Assembly (NCBI GenBank): GCA_017454335.1
Contig: JAFTDE010000022.1
Location: forward strand, 1-39,218
Origin: Bacteroidales bacterium
GTDB taxonomy: Bacteria; Bacteroidota; Bacteroidia; Bacteroidales; UBA932
Direction: 5' to 3'
Length of the DNA stretch: 39,218 nt
Notes under the pieces: generated by a model
The model's database searches: none
What the model was told of the DNA's origin: nothing
What the model saw: the letters and a program-made list of their open reading frames with translations, nothing else
Position numbers and translations under genes: made by a program
Shown here: in pieces, positions 26,284-34,643 of the stretch
Layout: each line of letters opens with the position of its first letter
Numbering within the stretch: the first letter of the stretch is position 1

Positions 26284-27444
26284 CTATCCCAGGAAGCCCA
26301 GCAGGATACCGGCCGCAACGGCGGAACCGATGACGCCGGCCACGTTCGGAGCCATCGCATGCATCAGCAAATGGTTCTCCGGATCGCATTCCATACCGAC
26401 GGTCTCGGACACGCGGGCGCTATCCGGTACGGCGGAAACGCCGGCGTTGCCGATCAGCGGGTTGACCTTGTGTCCCTCGGGGCTGAGGGCGTTCATCAGC
26501 TTGGCGAACAGCACGCCGCAGGTCGTCGCGATGACGAAGGACAGCAGGCCCAGGCCGAAGATCTTGATGGAACGCGCGGAGAGGAACACGTCAGCCTGCG
26601 TCGAGGCACCGACGGTCAGACCGATCAGGGTCGTGACGACGTCGATGAGCGGGCCGCTGGCCGTGCTGGCCAGGCGCTTGGTCACGCCGGACTCCTTCAG
26701 CAGGTTGCCGAAGAACAGCATGCCCAGCAGCGGCAGACCGGACGGAACGATGAACGCGGTGCAGAGGAAACCGATGATCGGGAAGATGATCTTTTCCTGC
26801 TGGCTGACGGCACGCGGCTTCGCCATGCGGATCAGACGCTCTTTCTTGGTCGTCAGCAGCAGCATGATCGGTTTCTGGATGACCGGCACGAGGGCCATGT
26901 ATGAGTATGCAGACACCGCGATCGCGCCCATCAGTTCCGGCGCCAGTTTCGAACTCAGGAAGATGGCCGTCGGACCGTCGGCACCGCCGATGATACCGAT
27001 GGCTCCCGCCTCGTTCGGCAGGAAGCCGAAGACGAGGGACAGCAGGTAGGCACCGAAAATACCCATCTGGGCGGCTGCGCCGATCAGCATCAGCCGGGGC
27101 TGGGAAATCAGCGCCGAGAAGTCCGTCATGGCACCGATGCCCAGGAAGATCAGCGGCGGGTACCAGCCGTTCCGAACACCGTGGTAGAGGATGTTCAGCA
27201 CAGAGCCTTCCTCATAGATGCCGACCTTCAGGCCCAATCCCGTTTCAGGGCTGAAGAACAGGGGGATGTTGCCGATGATCATACCGAATCCGATCGGGAC
27301 CAGCAGCAGCGGTTCCCAATGCTTGACGATACCCAGCGTAATGAAGATCAGTCCGATGACGATCATCACCAGGTGCTGCCAGGTACAGTTCGCAAAGCCT
27401 GTGAACGCCCAGAATTGTTGAAGACTGTTGATTATGTTCTCCAT
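26284..27444 (-). CDS. oadB: Sodium-pumping decarboxylase beta subunit (OadB/MmdB/GcdB family)
   Basis: This membrane subunit decarboxylates carboxybiotin and exports Na+. The 386-residue polytopic protein has the family's essential Asp as D156 in GGADGPTAIF and the second conserved region GNAGVSAVPDSARVS, which contributes Na+-binding and catalytic residues. Hydrophobic helices fill the rest. By its neighbours it most likely serves a methylmalonyl-CoA decarboxylase, the Na+ pump of the succinate-to-propionate route, rather than oxaloacetate decarboxylase. It starts 9 bases after the biotin carrier stop and ends 32 bases before a strong terminator. Confidence 0.93.
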   Translation of the reverse strand: MENIINSLQQFWAFTGFANCTWQHLVMIVIGLIFITLGIVKHWEPLLLVPIGFGMIIGNIPLFFSPETGLGLKVGIYEEGSVLNILYHGVRNGWYPPLIFLGIGAMTDFSALISQPRLMLIGAAAQMGIFGAYLLSLVFGFLPNEAGAIGIIGGADGPTAIFLSSKLAPELMGAIAVSAYSYMALVPVIQKPIMLLLTTKKERLIRMAKPRAVSQQEKIIFPIIGFLCTAFIVPSGLPLLGMLFFGNLLKESGVTKRLASTASGPLIDVVTTLIGLTVGASTQADVFLSARSIKIFGLGLLSFVIATTCGVLFAKLMNALSPEGHKVNPLIGNAGVSAVPDSARVSETVGMECDPENHLLMHAMAPNVAGVIGSAVAAGILLGFLG

Positions 27445-27453
27445 CCTGCGTGC

Positions 27454-27879
27454 TTATGAAATCATTGCGATCTTGGCGCCTTCCAGGATGGAATCGCCGC
27501 GCTTGACGAACAGGCCGGTGACCTTGCCGTCCACCGGGGACTGGATCTCGTTCTCCATCTTCATCGCCTCGAGGACAGCCAGTTTCTGGCCACGCTTGAC
27601 CGTATCACCTTCCTTGACGCAGACGTCCACGATGACGCCCGGCAGGGGAGAGTTGACGGCACGTCCCTCACCGCCGGCGGCGGGAGCGGAAGCCGGAGCC
27701 GGAGCGGCCGCTGCAGCGGGTGCAGGGGCGGCGGCAGGGGCGGGAGCCGCTGCGGGGGCGTTCTCGAGTTCGACGGCATACTGGACACCGTTCACGGTGA
27801 CATCAGCATTCTTGCCTTCTATACCATTGACGGAAACCTGATATTCCTTTCCGTTGATCTTGAATTTGTATTCGCTCAT
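27454..27879 (-). CDS. Biotin carboxyl carrier subunit of the decarboxylase
   Basis: The 141-residue protein carries the biotin that shuttles CO2 between the carboxyltransferase and the beta subunit. The biotinylation motif EAMKM places the biotinyl Lys at K107. A flexible linker made almost only of Ala and Pro lies between about residues 40 and 70, as is usual for these carriers. The N-terminal region (KFKINGKEYQVSVNG) resembles other Bacteroidota carriers. I chose the start at 27879 because its ATG overlaps the oadG stop; an upstream in-frame ATG at 27921 lies inside oadG. Confidence 0.93.
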   Translation of the reverse strand: MSEYKFKINGKEYQVSVNGIEGKNADVTVNGVQYAVELENAPAAAPAPAAAPAPAAAAAPAPASAPAAGGEGRAVNSPLPGVIVDVCVKEGDTVKRGQKLAVLEAMKMENEIQSPVDGKVTGLFVKRGDSILEGAKIAMIS

Positions 27880-28280
27880 TGTTTTGGTGTTTTTCTGAAA
27901 TTCTGTCCTTTCTGTGCCCACCGTGCCTCGGCGCGGCGGATGGTGAGGAATCCGGGCTCGGCATCATGGATGCCGCCGGAAAGATAGAGGTGCAGGGCCA
28001 GGGCGATCGCCACCTCGGCTTCGCTGCCGCGCTCGGCGTCCAGGGCCAGGGCGATGGCTGCCGCCACCTCGGGGGTGACGCTCCCGCCCTTGGCTGCCTT
28101 GGGCTTGCGCTCGCGCTTGTACTTGCCTGTGAATATGTTGCCCGAAAGGGTATAGATGCCGAAGAGGATGGCAAGTGCCAGGAAAACGGTCGTTACGGCG
28201 ATCAGCGTCAGCGTCCAGCCGTGCGGGTCCGTTTCCATCACCCTCTTCGCCCCTTCGGTCATCTGCAGGAGAGTCATCAT
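27876..28280 (-). CDS. oadG: OadG-family gamma subunit of the decarboxylase
   Basis: The small subunit assembles the complex by joining the membrane beta subunit to the carboxyltransferase. The 134-residue protein has one membrane helix (about residues 22-45), a Lys/Arg-rich stretch, a segment with two similar runs (EVAAAIALALDAE and EVAIALALHLYLS), and a C-terminal GFLTIRRAEARW. The C-terminal pattern resembles Bacteroidota OadG proteins. It overlaps its neighbours by 4 bases on each side, so it is translationally coupled to both. Confidence 0.82.
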   Translation of the reverse strand: MMTLLQMTEGAKRVMETDPHGWTLTLIAVTTVFLALAILFGIYTLSGNIFTGKYKRERKPKAAKGGSVTPEVAAAIALALDAERGSEAEVAIALALHLYLSGGIHDAEPGFLTIRRAEARWAQKGQNFRKTPKQ

Positions 28281-29812
28281 AGCGGCAGATTATCGTGCTT
28301 TTTGGCGGGAATGTCCTGCCGTTTGCCATCCAGGGTCTCCAGGGCGCGGATCACGCGGAAACGGGTGTTGCGCGGCTCGATGACATCCTCGATGTATCCC
28401 TTCTGTGCAGCCTGGTAGGGGTTGCAGAACAGGTCGTTGTATTCCTTGATCTTCTCCTCGCGCACCTCGGGGCTCTCCTTGGCGTACAGCACGTCGACAG
28501 CGCCCTCGGCACCCATCACGGCGATGTTCGCGGTCGGCCAGGCGTAGTTGATGTCGCCGCGGAGCTGCTTGCAGCTCATCACGATGTGCGCACCGCCGTA
28601 GCTCTTGCGCAGCGTGACCGTCACCTTGGGCACGGTCGCCTCGCCGTAAGCATACAGCAGCTTCGCGCCGTTGGTGATGATGGCGCCGTACTCCTGCTGC
28701 GTTCCGCAGAGGAAGCCCGGCACGTCCACCAGCGTGACCAGCGGAATGTTGAAGGCGTCGCAGAAGCGCACGAAGCGGGCCGCCTTGCGGCTGGCGTTGA
28801 TGTCCAGCACGCCGGCCAGCACGTTGGGCTGGTTGGCGACGACACCGACGCTGCGTCCGTTCATGTGGGCGAAACCGACGATGATGTTGCGTGCGAAGTC
28901 CTTGTGAACCTCGAAGAAGTCGCCGTCATCCACGATGCTGCGGATCACGCCGTACATGTCGTATGCCTTGTTGGGGTTGTCGGGAATGATTTCGTTCAGC
29001 AAGTCGTCCACGCGGCCCACCGGATCGGTGGTCGGCCGCAGGGGAGCGGTCTCCATGTTGTTCTGCGGAAGGAAGCTCAGCAGGCGCTTGATCGTATCGA
29101 CGCCTTCCTGCTCGCTGTCCGCGGCAAAATGGGCGACACCGCTCTTGGAGGCGTGCACGGAGGCTCCGCCCAGCTCTTCCTGGTTCACTTCCTCGCCGGT
29201 GACCTGCTTGACGACGGCAGGACCCGTCAGGAACATGTACGAGGTGTTGCGGACCATCACGGTGAAATCCGTCAGGGCGGGGGAATACACCGCACCGCCG
29301 GCGCAGGGGCCGAAAATGCCGCTGATCTGCGGAATCACGCCCGAGGACAGGATGTTACGCTCGAAAATGTCGCCATACCCGGCCAGGGCGTCGATCCCTT
29401 CCTGGATGCGCGCGCCGCCGGAGTCGTTGAGACCGATGAACGGGACGCCGTTGCGGGCGGCCATATCCATCACCTTGCAGATTTTTTCAGACATGGTTTT
29501 GCTGAGCGAACCGCCGCTGACGGTGAAGTCCTGGGCGAAAAGATACACTTCCCGTCCGTCGATCGTACCGTGACCGGTCACGACGCCGTCCCCGTCCGGG
29601 TGACTGGCGTCCATGCCGAAATTGACACAGCGGTGCTGGACAAACATGTCGAATTCTTCGAAACTGCCGGGGTCGAGGAGGAGTTCAATCCGCTCGCGGG
29701 CAGTCAACTTACCCTTGGAGTGCTGGGCCTCGATACGCTTTTCTCCGCCGCCAAGACGGGCTGAAGCACGGCGCTCCACCAACTCCTTTACCTTCTCTGT
29801 CTGTATACTCAT
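28277..29812 (-). CDS. mmdA: Methylmalonyl-CoA decarboxylase / propionyl-CoA carboxylase carboxyltransferase subunit
   Basis: It transfers the carboxyl group of (S)-methylmalonyl-CoA to biotin, releasing propionyl-CoA. The 511-residue protein has both crotonase-like halves of the carboxyltransferase family. The motifs include DFTVSGGSLSKTMSEKI, NDSGGARIQEGID, GPCAGGAVYSPAL, NQPNVLAGVLDINAS and VDVPGFLCGTQQEYGAI. The association with oadG, a biotin carrier and oadB points to a Na+ pump rather than an ATP-dependent carboxylase; no biotin carboxylase gene is present. The methylmalonyl-CoA epimerase and mutase of the pathway are not in the window. Confidence 0.93.
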   Translation of the reverse strand: MSIQTEKVKELVERRASARLGGGEKRIEAQHSKGKLTARERIELLLDPGSFEEFDMFVQHRCVNFGMDASHPDGDGVVTGHGTIDGREVYLFAQDFTVSGGSLSKTMSEKICKVMDMAARNGVPFIGLNDSGGARIQEGIDALAGYGDIFERNILSSGVIPQISGIFGPCAGGAVYSPALTDFTVMVRNTSYMFLTGPAVVKQVTGEEVNQEELGGASVHASKSGVAHFAADSEQEGVDTIKRLLSFLPQNNMETAPLRPTTDPVGRVDDLLNEIIPDNPNKAYDMYGVIRSIVDDGDFFEVHKDFARNIIVGFAHMNGRSVGVVANQPNVLAGVLDINASRKAARFVRFCDAFNIPLVTLVDVPGFLCGTQQEYGAIITNGAKLLYAYGEATVPKVTVTLRKSYGGAHIVMSCKQLRGDINYAWPTANIAVMGAEGAVDVLYAKESPEVREEKIKEYNDLFCNPYQAAQKGYIEDVIEPRNTRFRVIRALETLDGKRQDIPAKKHDNLPL

Positions 29813-29845
29813 ATGATTTTTGTGAGCCTCTATTGCTCTAACCTA

Positions 29846-29875
29846 CAAAGATAGTAATAAATTTCAAATGCTCAA
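29846..29875 (-). promoter_or_regulatory. Promoter of the mmdA operon
   Basis: On the minus strand TTG (29873-29875), a 19-base spacer and TATCTTTG (29846-29853) match the Bacteroidota form. The TTG overlaps the stop codon of the upstream DUF4301 gene. The start is expected near 29840, giving a leader of about 28 bases. No terminator separates the two genes, so some read-through is likely. Confidence 0.65.
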
Positions 29876-31350
29876 GCCTGATGGGCGGGACGAAGCAGAT
29901 CCAACACGACTTTGACCGGATTGAAGGTCTCGACGGGCACTTCCACGAACAGGGTGTTCCAGTCGCTCATCGAACCGTTCCACAATCCGGGCAGTTCCAG
30001 CGCTTTGAGTTCGCGTCCCTGGAAACTCTTGGAGGAGATCAGGCCGGTCTCTTCGTCGACATAGTCCAGCAGGTCGAACTTGCTGCCGTCGTGGCGGCGC
30101 AGGCAGCAGACCAGGTCCACCGGATTGAAGTGCGTGGCGGCCTTCAGCGCCGCAACGGCCCCGGGATCGCCGGGATTGATCTGGGCCCCTTCGAGGATCT
30201 GCAGGGAGGTGGCGCCGTCCTTGTCACGGATGATGAAGGGACCGCCGCCGGGCTCGCCCTCATTCTTGACCATGCCGCAGACGCGGATGGGACGGTCCAG
30301 TTTGGCACGCAGCGCCTCGGCGCGGTCGCGGCTGTCCTTGGCCGGCGGCATTTCGATGCACAGCTCATCGCGCAGGAAGGCCTCGATTTCGTTGCACAGT
30401 TCCTGGCACTCCGGCGTGGCGAAAGGATCGTCCTGAACCTGGTTGTAGACGGGGACGTAGGAGAGGTTGGCCATCTCCTTGCGCACCTGCGTCAGCTGGT
30501 CCAGGGCGAAGATGTATCCGTGGATGCGGTCGCGCAGCTCGAGGGCGCGGCCCATCAGGACCTTTTTCCAGCGGTATGTAACGGGCTGCATGCGCTCCAC
30601 GCAGACGTTGTCGATGTTCTTGATGGACACGAGTTCGGCGTCCAGCGCGTTCAGGTTGTGGATCAGGGCGCCGTGGCCGGCCGGGCGGAAGAGCATCTGC
30701 CCCTCGTCCGTCAGGAAGGGCTTGTTGTCCTTGTCCACCGCCACCGTATCCGTGGACTTGTCCTGATAGGTGAAACGGATGTTGTAATGGACGCCATAGC
30801 GCTTCTCATATTCGTCCTTCACCTCGGAAAGGGCCGCTTCGAACAGCGGACGGTGCTCCGGGGAGATGGTGAAAACCAGGTTGACGCCGCCGTCGGGGTC
30901 GCGCATGTACGCCTGGCCTTCGACCAGGTGCTCGGCGAAAGCCGTACGCGCCTCCTGCGGGTAGCGGTGGAACTTCAGTACGCCCTTGGGCTTGCTGCCG
31001 TATCCCAGGCCGCTGTCCAGCAGCAGTTCCTCGGCCACGTTGCCGCCCTCCTTGAACACCGCCGGATCCCAGAATGCGAATTTGCGGATGTTTTCGGCGA
31101 GTTTGCGGACCGCGTCGTTGGGCTCTTTCATGCCGGCGAAGATGTCCTTGAACATACGGGAAGCCGCCCCGGAAGCGGGAACGAACTTGCAGCGGCCCTT
31201 CACTCCGGCGCTGTCGGCATAGGCCTCGGCCTTTGCGATCCCTTCCTCCGAGAGGACTTCTATCCCGTGGCCGGGCGTGGCCGGCGCGACAATCTCGAGC
31301 CAGGGAAAGCCTGTCTCAAAGCGTTTGATTTGCTGTTGAATCTTGTCCAT
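29872..31350 (-). CDS. DUF4301 protein, possible nucleotidyltransferase-like enzyme
   Basis: The 492-residue cytosolic protein matches the Bacteroidota family DUF4301. It has no signal or membrane segment. Near the N terminus it contains KFVPASGAASRMFK, which resembles the nucleotide-binding loop of sugar-phosphate nucleotidyltransferases (GxGxRM type). Later blocks such as GVLKFHRYP, MLFRPAGHGALIHNL and VCGMVKNEGEPGGGPF are conserved-looking. A sugar or nucleotide pyrophosphorylase-like fold is a guess from that loop; the substrate is unknown. It is the last gene of recF-DUF721-pdxB-DUF4301, starting 7 bases after pdxB. Confidence 0.8.
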   Translation of the reverse strand: MDKIQQQIKRFETGFPWLEIVAPATPGHGIEVLSEEGIAKAEAYADSAGVKGRCKFVPASGAASRMFKDIFAGMKEPNDAVRKLAENIRKFAFWDPAVFKEGGNVAEELLLDSGLGYGSKPKGVLKFHRYPQEARTAFAEHLVEGQAYMRDPDGGVNLVFTISPEHRPLFEAALSEVKDEYEKRYGVHYNIRFTYQDKSTDTVAVDKDNKPFLTDEGQMLFRPAGHGALIHNLNALDAELVSIKNIDNVCVERMQPVTYRWKKVLMGRALELRDRIHGYIFALDQLTQVRKEMANLSYVPVYNQVQDDPFATPECQELCNEIEAFLRDELCIEMPPAKDSRDRAEALRAKLDRPIRVCGMVKNEGEPGGGPFIIRDKDGATSLQILEGAQINPGDPGAVAALKAATHFNPVDLVCCLRRHDGSKFDLLDYVDEETGLISSKSFQGRELKALELPGLWNGSMSDWNTLFVEVPVETFNPVKVVLDLLRPAHQA

Positions 31351-31357
31351 ACTATTA

Positions 31358-32392
31358 CTATTCTATAAAAAATTCGCGTCTGTAGCGGTATTTGACCCGC
31401 AGCTCGTTGAAACTGTCCGGATTCATCCGGAACATGAAATCGTCCGTGAAAATCGGATAATTGTACTGGAACACCGAGGCGATCTCGCCCTGGGACTTGC
31501 CGCGCAGGTCCAGCCGGACGGCGTCCCGGACGGCCACGTCACCCACGGGGAAGAAGTCGTAGAGTTCGCTCAGGCCGTAGAACCGGGCCACGGAACGTAC
31601 CGCCGAGCGGGTCGCCAGCAACTTGCCCTGATACGAGTACCCGGACACGTGGGGCGTCGCGATGTCCGCCACCTCCATCAGCTCGCGGTTGATATCCGGC
31701 TCGTTGCACCAGGCGTCGATGACCACCGGACCCAGTTTCGGAGCCGCATCGATCAGCGCCGCCTCGTCCACCAGTTCGCCCTTGGCCGTGTTGATGAAGA
31801 AGGCGCCGGGCTTCATCTTCGCAAAGAAATCCGCATCCGCCATGCCCCGCGTCGCGTCGTTGACGGGCAGGTGCATGGTCACGATGTCCGACTGGGCCAG
31901 CAGGCTGTCCAGGTCGCAGAAGTCCTCGGGACCTTCGGTGCGTGCGCGCCAGGGATCGTAGCGCAGGACCTTGAAGCCCAGCATCCGCGCGCTCTGCTCA
32001 ACCCGCCCGCCGACATTGCCCACGCCGAGGATGCCGAACACCGCGCCCGTCAGGGAAATGCTCTTGCGCGAGGCGGCTCCGTACAGGGCGGAGAAGACGT
32101 AGTTCATCACGGCGCCGCTGACCGTTCCGGAAGCGTTCTGGACATGGATTCCGTGCCGGGTGCAATAATCCATGTCGATGTTGTTCACGCCGATCGTCGT
32201 CGTCGCGATCATCTTGACGCGGCTGCCCCGGAGCATCCGGGCGTCGCAGCGGGTCCGGGTCCGGATCACCAGCGCATCGGCGTCCCGGATGTCCGCACGG
32301 GTGATGTCCTCGCCGTCGATGTACGAAACGTCGGCGTAGGGTTCAAACACGCCCTTGATGAAGGGGATGGCGTTGTCGATGACGAATTTCAT
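31358..32392 (-). CDS. pdxB: Erythronate-4-phosphate dehydrogenase PdxB
   Basis: It oxidises 4-phosphoerythronate in the DXP-dependent pyridoxal-phosphate pathway. The 344-residue protein is a D-2-hydroxyacid dehydrogenase of the PdxB type: the N terminus has VIDNAIPFIKGVFEPYADV, the NAD loop is GILGVGNVGGRV, and it has the extra C-terminal dimerisation domain. The general acid His (TPHVSGYS) and the paired Glu (NEPDIN) are present. At the position of the catalytic Arg (usually N-x-x-R-G) the sequence reads NTAKGELVD, with Lys at residue 204 (codon AAG). It overlaps the DUF721 stop by 4 bases. Confidence 0.9.
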   Translation of the reverse strand: MKFVIDNAIPFIKGVFEPYADVSYIDGEDITRADIRDADALVIRTRTRCDARMLRGSRVKMIATTTIGVNNIDMDYCTRHGIHVQNASGTVSGAVMNYVFSALYGAASRKSISLTGAVFGILGVGNVGGRVEQSARMLGFKVLRYDPWRARTEGPEDFCDLDSLLAQSDIVTMHLPVNDATRGMADADFFAKMKPGAFFINTAKGELVDEAALIDAAPKLGPVVIDAWCNEPDINRELMEVADIATPHVSGYSYQGKLLATRSAVRSVARFYGLSELYDFFPVGDVAVRDAVRLDLRGKSQGEIASVFQYNYPIFTDDFMFRMNPDSFNELRVKYRYRREFFIE

Positions 32393-32721
32393 TTGAGAAT
32401 CAGTTCTTTGACGGGATCTGACCAGGGGCCGTCGCTGATGAACAACTCGTCCTGGCGCAGCCGTGCGTTCAGTTTGGCCAGGAGGATGTCCTTCTGGAAG
32501 TACAGCTGGCTCCGCACGACGGAACTGCTGACGGTCACCGTCAGCCTTCCGTCACGGAAGAAACGGCGGGTCGTGTACGGACCGGCGCCGGAGACGTCGT
32601 TCCAGACGGCAAAAATCCGCTGGGTATTCAGGGGAGCGCGCATCCGCGAGGCCTGGATAAACTGCTTCAGGGCTTCGGAGAGGGGAATGGCCTCTTTGCG
32701 GGATACACGGTTCTTATCCAT
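32389..32721 (-). CDS. DUF721 (DciA-like) protein
   Basis: The 110-residue protein matches the DUF721/DciA family, some of whose members load the replicative helicase DnaB in bacteria that lack DnaC/DnaI. Visible features are LSEALKQFIQASRM, the VWNDVSGAGPYTTRRFFRDGRLTVTV core and SQLYFQKDILLAKLNARL. I chose the start at 32721, which overlaps the recF stop by 8 bases; a longer start at 32793 lies inside recF. The link with recF fits a role in replication, but helicase loading by Bacteroidota members is inferred only. Confidence 0.8.
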   Translation of the reverse strand: MDKNRVSRKEAIPLSEALKQFIQASRMRAPLNTQRIFAVWNDVSGAGPYTTRRFFRDGRLTVTVSSSVVRSQLYFQKDILLAKLNARLRQDELFISDGPWSDPVKELILK

Positions 32722-33817
32722 CGATCTGGGTGAATGTCCCGCCGCTGGTCTCGAAATAAGCGCGGTCGGAAGTGATCCGGTCCACCAGGGCACTGATGCG
32801 CGTCTTGTTCGAATCGGTCAGGAAGATCTGGCCGAAATCGTTCCCGGCGACCATCTGCAGCAGGTTGGTGATGCGGTTGATATCCAATTTGTCGAACAAG
32901 TCGTCCAGCAGCAGCATCGGCGGGAATCCGTACTTGTTCTTCATGATTTCATACTGGGCGAATTTCAGCGCGACCAGGAAGGACTTCTGCTGGCCCTGGG
33001 ACCCGCAGCGGCGGATCGCCTCGCCGTCCATCCGGAACAGGAAATCGTCCCGGTGGACACCCGCCGTCGTATATCCGAGGGCGCGGTCCTTGTCCCGTAC
33101 CGCCCGCAGCAACAGCGAGAGCGGGCCTTTGCCGAGTTCGGAACGGTAGGCGATGTCCACCTGCTCGCTTCCGCCGGAAATCCCGGCGTAAAAAGCGGCG
33201 ACGGAGGGCACCAGCTTCCGGACGAATTCCTCCCGCTTGGCGTACAGCACGGCGGCTAATGCGTCCATCCGCTCGTCCAGCGTGTCCAGCAGCGTCCCGT
33301 CCGCAGCGCCGTCCTTCAGATAGCGGTTCCGCTGGGCCAGCAGGCGGTTGTACTGCTGGGCCGCCACCAGGTATTCCCGGTCCATCTGGGACAGCACGGC
33401 ATTGACGAAATGCCGGCGCTCTTCGCCGGAATCGCTGACCAGCGAAGTGTCGGCGGGGGAGACCATGACGACCGGCAGCACGCCCAGGTGCTCGGAAATG
33501 CGCGTGTAGGGCGCGTCGTCCCGTTTCATCTGCTTCTCCTTCCCGTCCCCGCAGTGCAGGGTGAAGCGCGACAGGGTGCCGTTTTCCATCCGGTACGTCC
33601 CCGCAAGGGAAAAACCGGCCGTGCCGTAGCGGTAGTTGAAACGGTCGGAGGAGACGATGGCGCTCTTGGTCATCGACAGATAATAGATGGCGTCCAGCAG
33701 GTTGGTCTTGCCGCTTCCGTTGTTGCCGCTGATGCAGTTCAGGTTGGGGGAGAACTCCAGTTCCTGGAGCTCGATGTTACGGAAATCCTGAATGATCAGT
33801 TTGGTCAGTACCGGCAT
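32714..33817 (-). CDS. recF: DNA replication and repair protein RecF
   Basis: This SMC-like ATPase loads RecA at gaps with RecO and RecR. The 367-residue protein has Walker A GNNGSGKT at residues 31-38, the signature region CGSQGQQKSFLVALKFAQ and Walker B MLLLDDLFDKLD. I chose the start at 33817 (MPVLTKLIIQDFRNIELQ), which places the typical N-terminal LxxFRN motif at the beginning; the ATG 24 bases upstream is less likely because it overlaps the -7 box. It is the first gene of a four-gene unit and is not next to dnaA/dnaN/gyrB as in many other bacteria. Confidence 0.95.
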   Translation of the reverse strand: MPVLTKLIIQDFRNIELQELEFSPNLNCISGNNGSGKTNLLDAIYYLSMTKSAIVSSDRFNYRYGTAGFSLAGTYRMENGTLSRFTLHCGDGKEKQMKRDDAPYTRISEHLGVLPVVMVSPADTSLVSDSGEERRHFVNAVLSQMDREYLVAAQQYNRLLAQRNRYLKDGAADGTLLDTLDERMDALAAVLYAKREEFVRKLVPSVAAFYAGISGGSEQVDIAYRSELGKGPLSLLLRAVRDKDRALGYTTAGVHRDDFLFRMDGEAIRRCGSQGQQKSFLVALKFAQYEIMKNKYGFPPMLLLDDLFDKLDINRITNLLQMVAGNDFGQIFLTDSNKTRISALVDRITSDRAYFETSGGTFTQIDG

Positions 33818-33838
33818 GGTTCGTGTTTGTGGCGACTT

Positions 33839-33846
33839 CAAATATA
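33839..33846 (-). promoter_or_regulatory. Candidate -7 box for recF
   Basis: The minus strand reads TATATTTG, an exact TAnnTTTG, 21 bases before the recF ATG. No TTG was seen at the expected -33 distance. It faces away from the TPR gene promoter about 50 bases to the right. Confidence 0.42.
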
Positions 33847-33893
33847 GGCAAAATCTGCGAGGAAAACGAGAAAACGAAGATTATTTTGACCTG

Positions 33894-33924
33894 TTGGAAT
33901 TATACGTAAAAACTATTAAATTTG
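33894..33924 (+). promoter_or_regulatory. Promoter of the TPR gene and yebC
   Basis: TTG (33894-33896), a 20-base spacer and TAAATTTG (33917-33924) are a clean match to the Bacteroidota promoter form. The start near 33931 leaves a leader of about 29 AT-rich bases before the ATG at 33960. Confidence 0.65.
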
Positions 33925-33959
33925 CAGGCTAATTTTTGAAAATCAAACAAAACACTGAT

Positions 33960-34640
33960 ATGGCAAACGCAAAGAAAAAGGACATCGAAGAGATCCGCAA
34001 AGAGAACGCAGAAGCGACCGTGTCCTCCGCTGAAAAATTCTACAACGAAAACAAGAAACTCATCTGGGGCGTCGTCTGCGCCGTGATCGTGATCGGCCTG
34101 GGCATCCTCGGATACCAGAAATTCATCTACCAGCCCAAATGCGCCGAAGCGATGCAGCAGTGCTATCCCGCCGAGATCAACTTCCAGAAAGGCGAATATG
34201 AACTGGCCCTGAACGGGGACGGCAACACCCTCGGATTCGCCCAGATCATCAGCGACTACGGCACCAAGGCCGGCAAGGCCGTGTACCTGTACGCCGGTGT
34301 GTGCGAACTCCAGCTGGGCAACTACGAGAGCGCCCTGGGCTATCTCAAGAAGTACAACGGCAAGGATTCCATCATGAAGGCCCGTGCCATCGGCTGCCAG
34401 GGAGACGCCTACGTCGGTCTGGAGGACTACAACCAGGGCATCGCCTGCTTCGAGAAAGCCGCTGCCGCCGCTGACAACGTCTTCGCCGCCACCTACCTCT
34501 TCAAGGCCGGCCAGGTCTATGAGAAGATCGGCGACAACGACTCCGCCCTGCGCTGCTACCGCGAGATCAAGGACCGCTATCCGCAGAGCCTCGAGAACTA
34601 CAACATCGACAGCTATATCGCAAGAATCGAAGCACTTTAA
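33960..34640 (+). CDS. Membrane-anchored tetratricopeptide-repeat protein
   Basis: The 226-residue protein has a charged N-terminal stretch rich in Lys and Glu, one membrane helix (about residues 34-52, LIWGVVCAVIVIGLGILGY), and a periplasmic region with TPR-like helices. Repeats are recognisable in AVYLYAGVCELQLGNYESALGYLKKY, AIGCQGDAYVGLEDYNQGIACFEKA and LFKAGQVYEKIGDNDSALRCYREI. The architecture resembles YfgM/BamD-like scaffolds; the exact role is unknown. I chose the start at 33960 because an upstream in-frame ATG at 33936 is only about 5 bases from the predicted transcription start. yebC follows 3 bases after the stop. Confidence 0.85.
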   Translation: MANAKKKDIEEIRKENAEATVSSAEKFYNENKKLIWGVVCAVIVIGLGILGYQKFIYQPKCAEAMQQCYPAEINFQKGEYELALNGDGNTLGFAQIISDYGTKAGKAVYLYAGVCELQLGNYESALGYLKKYNGKDSIMKARAIGCQGDAYVGLEDYNQGIACFEKAAAAADNVFAATYLFKAGQVYEKIGDNDSALRCYREIKDRYPQSLENYNIDSYIARIEAL

Positions 34641-34643
34641 TTT

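Noticed and set aside
27660-27770. An Ala/Pro-coding GC-rich stretch resembling a tandem DNA repeat
   Set aside because: It encodes the flexible Ala-Pro linker of the biotin carrier, which is normal for the family.
31343-33259. A 638-codon open frame on the plus strand opposite pdxB, DUF721 and recF
   Set aside because: It runs across three real genes and their junctions; no family is recognisable.
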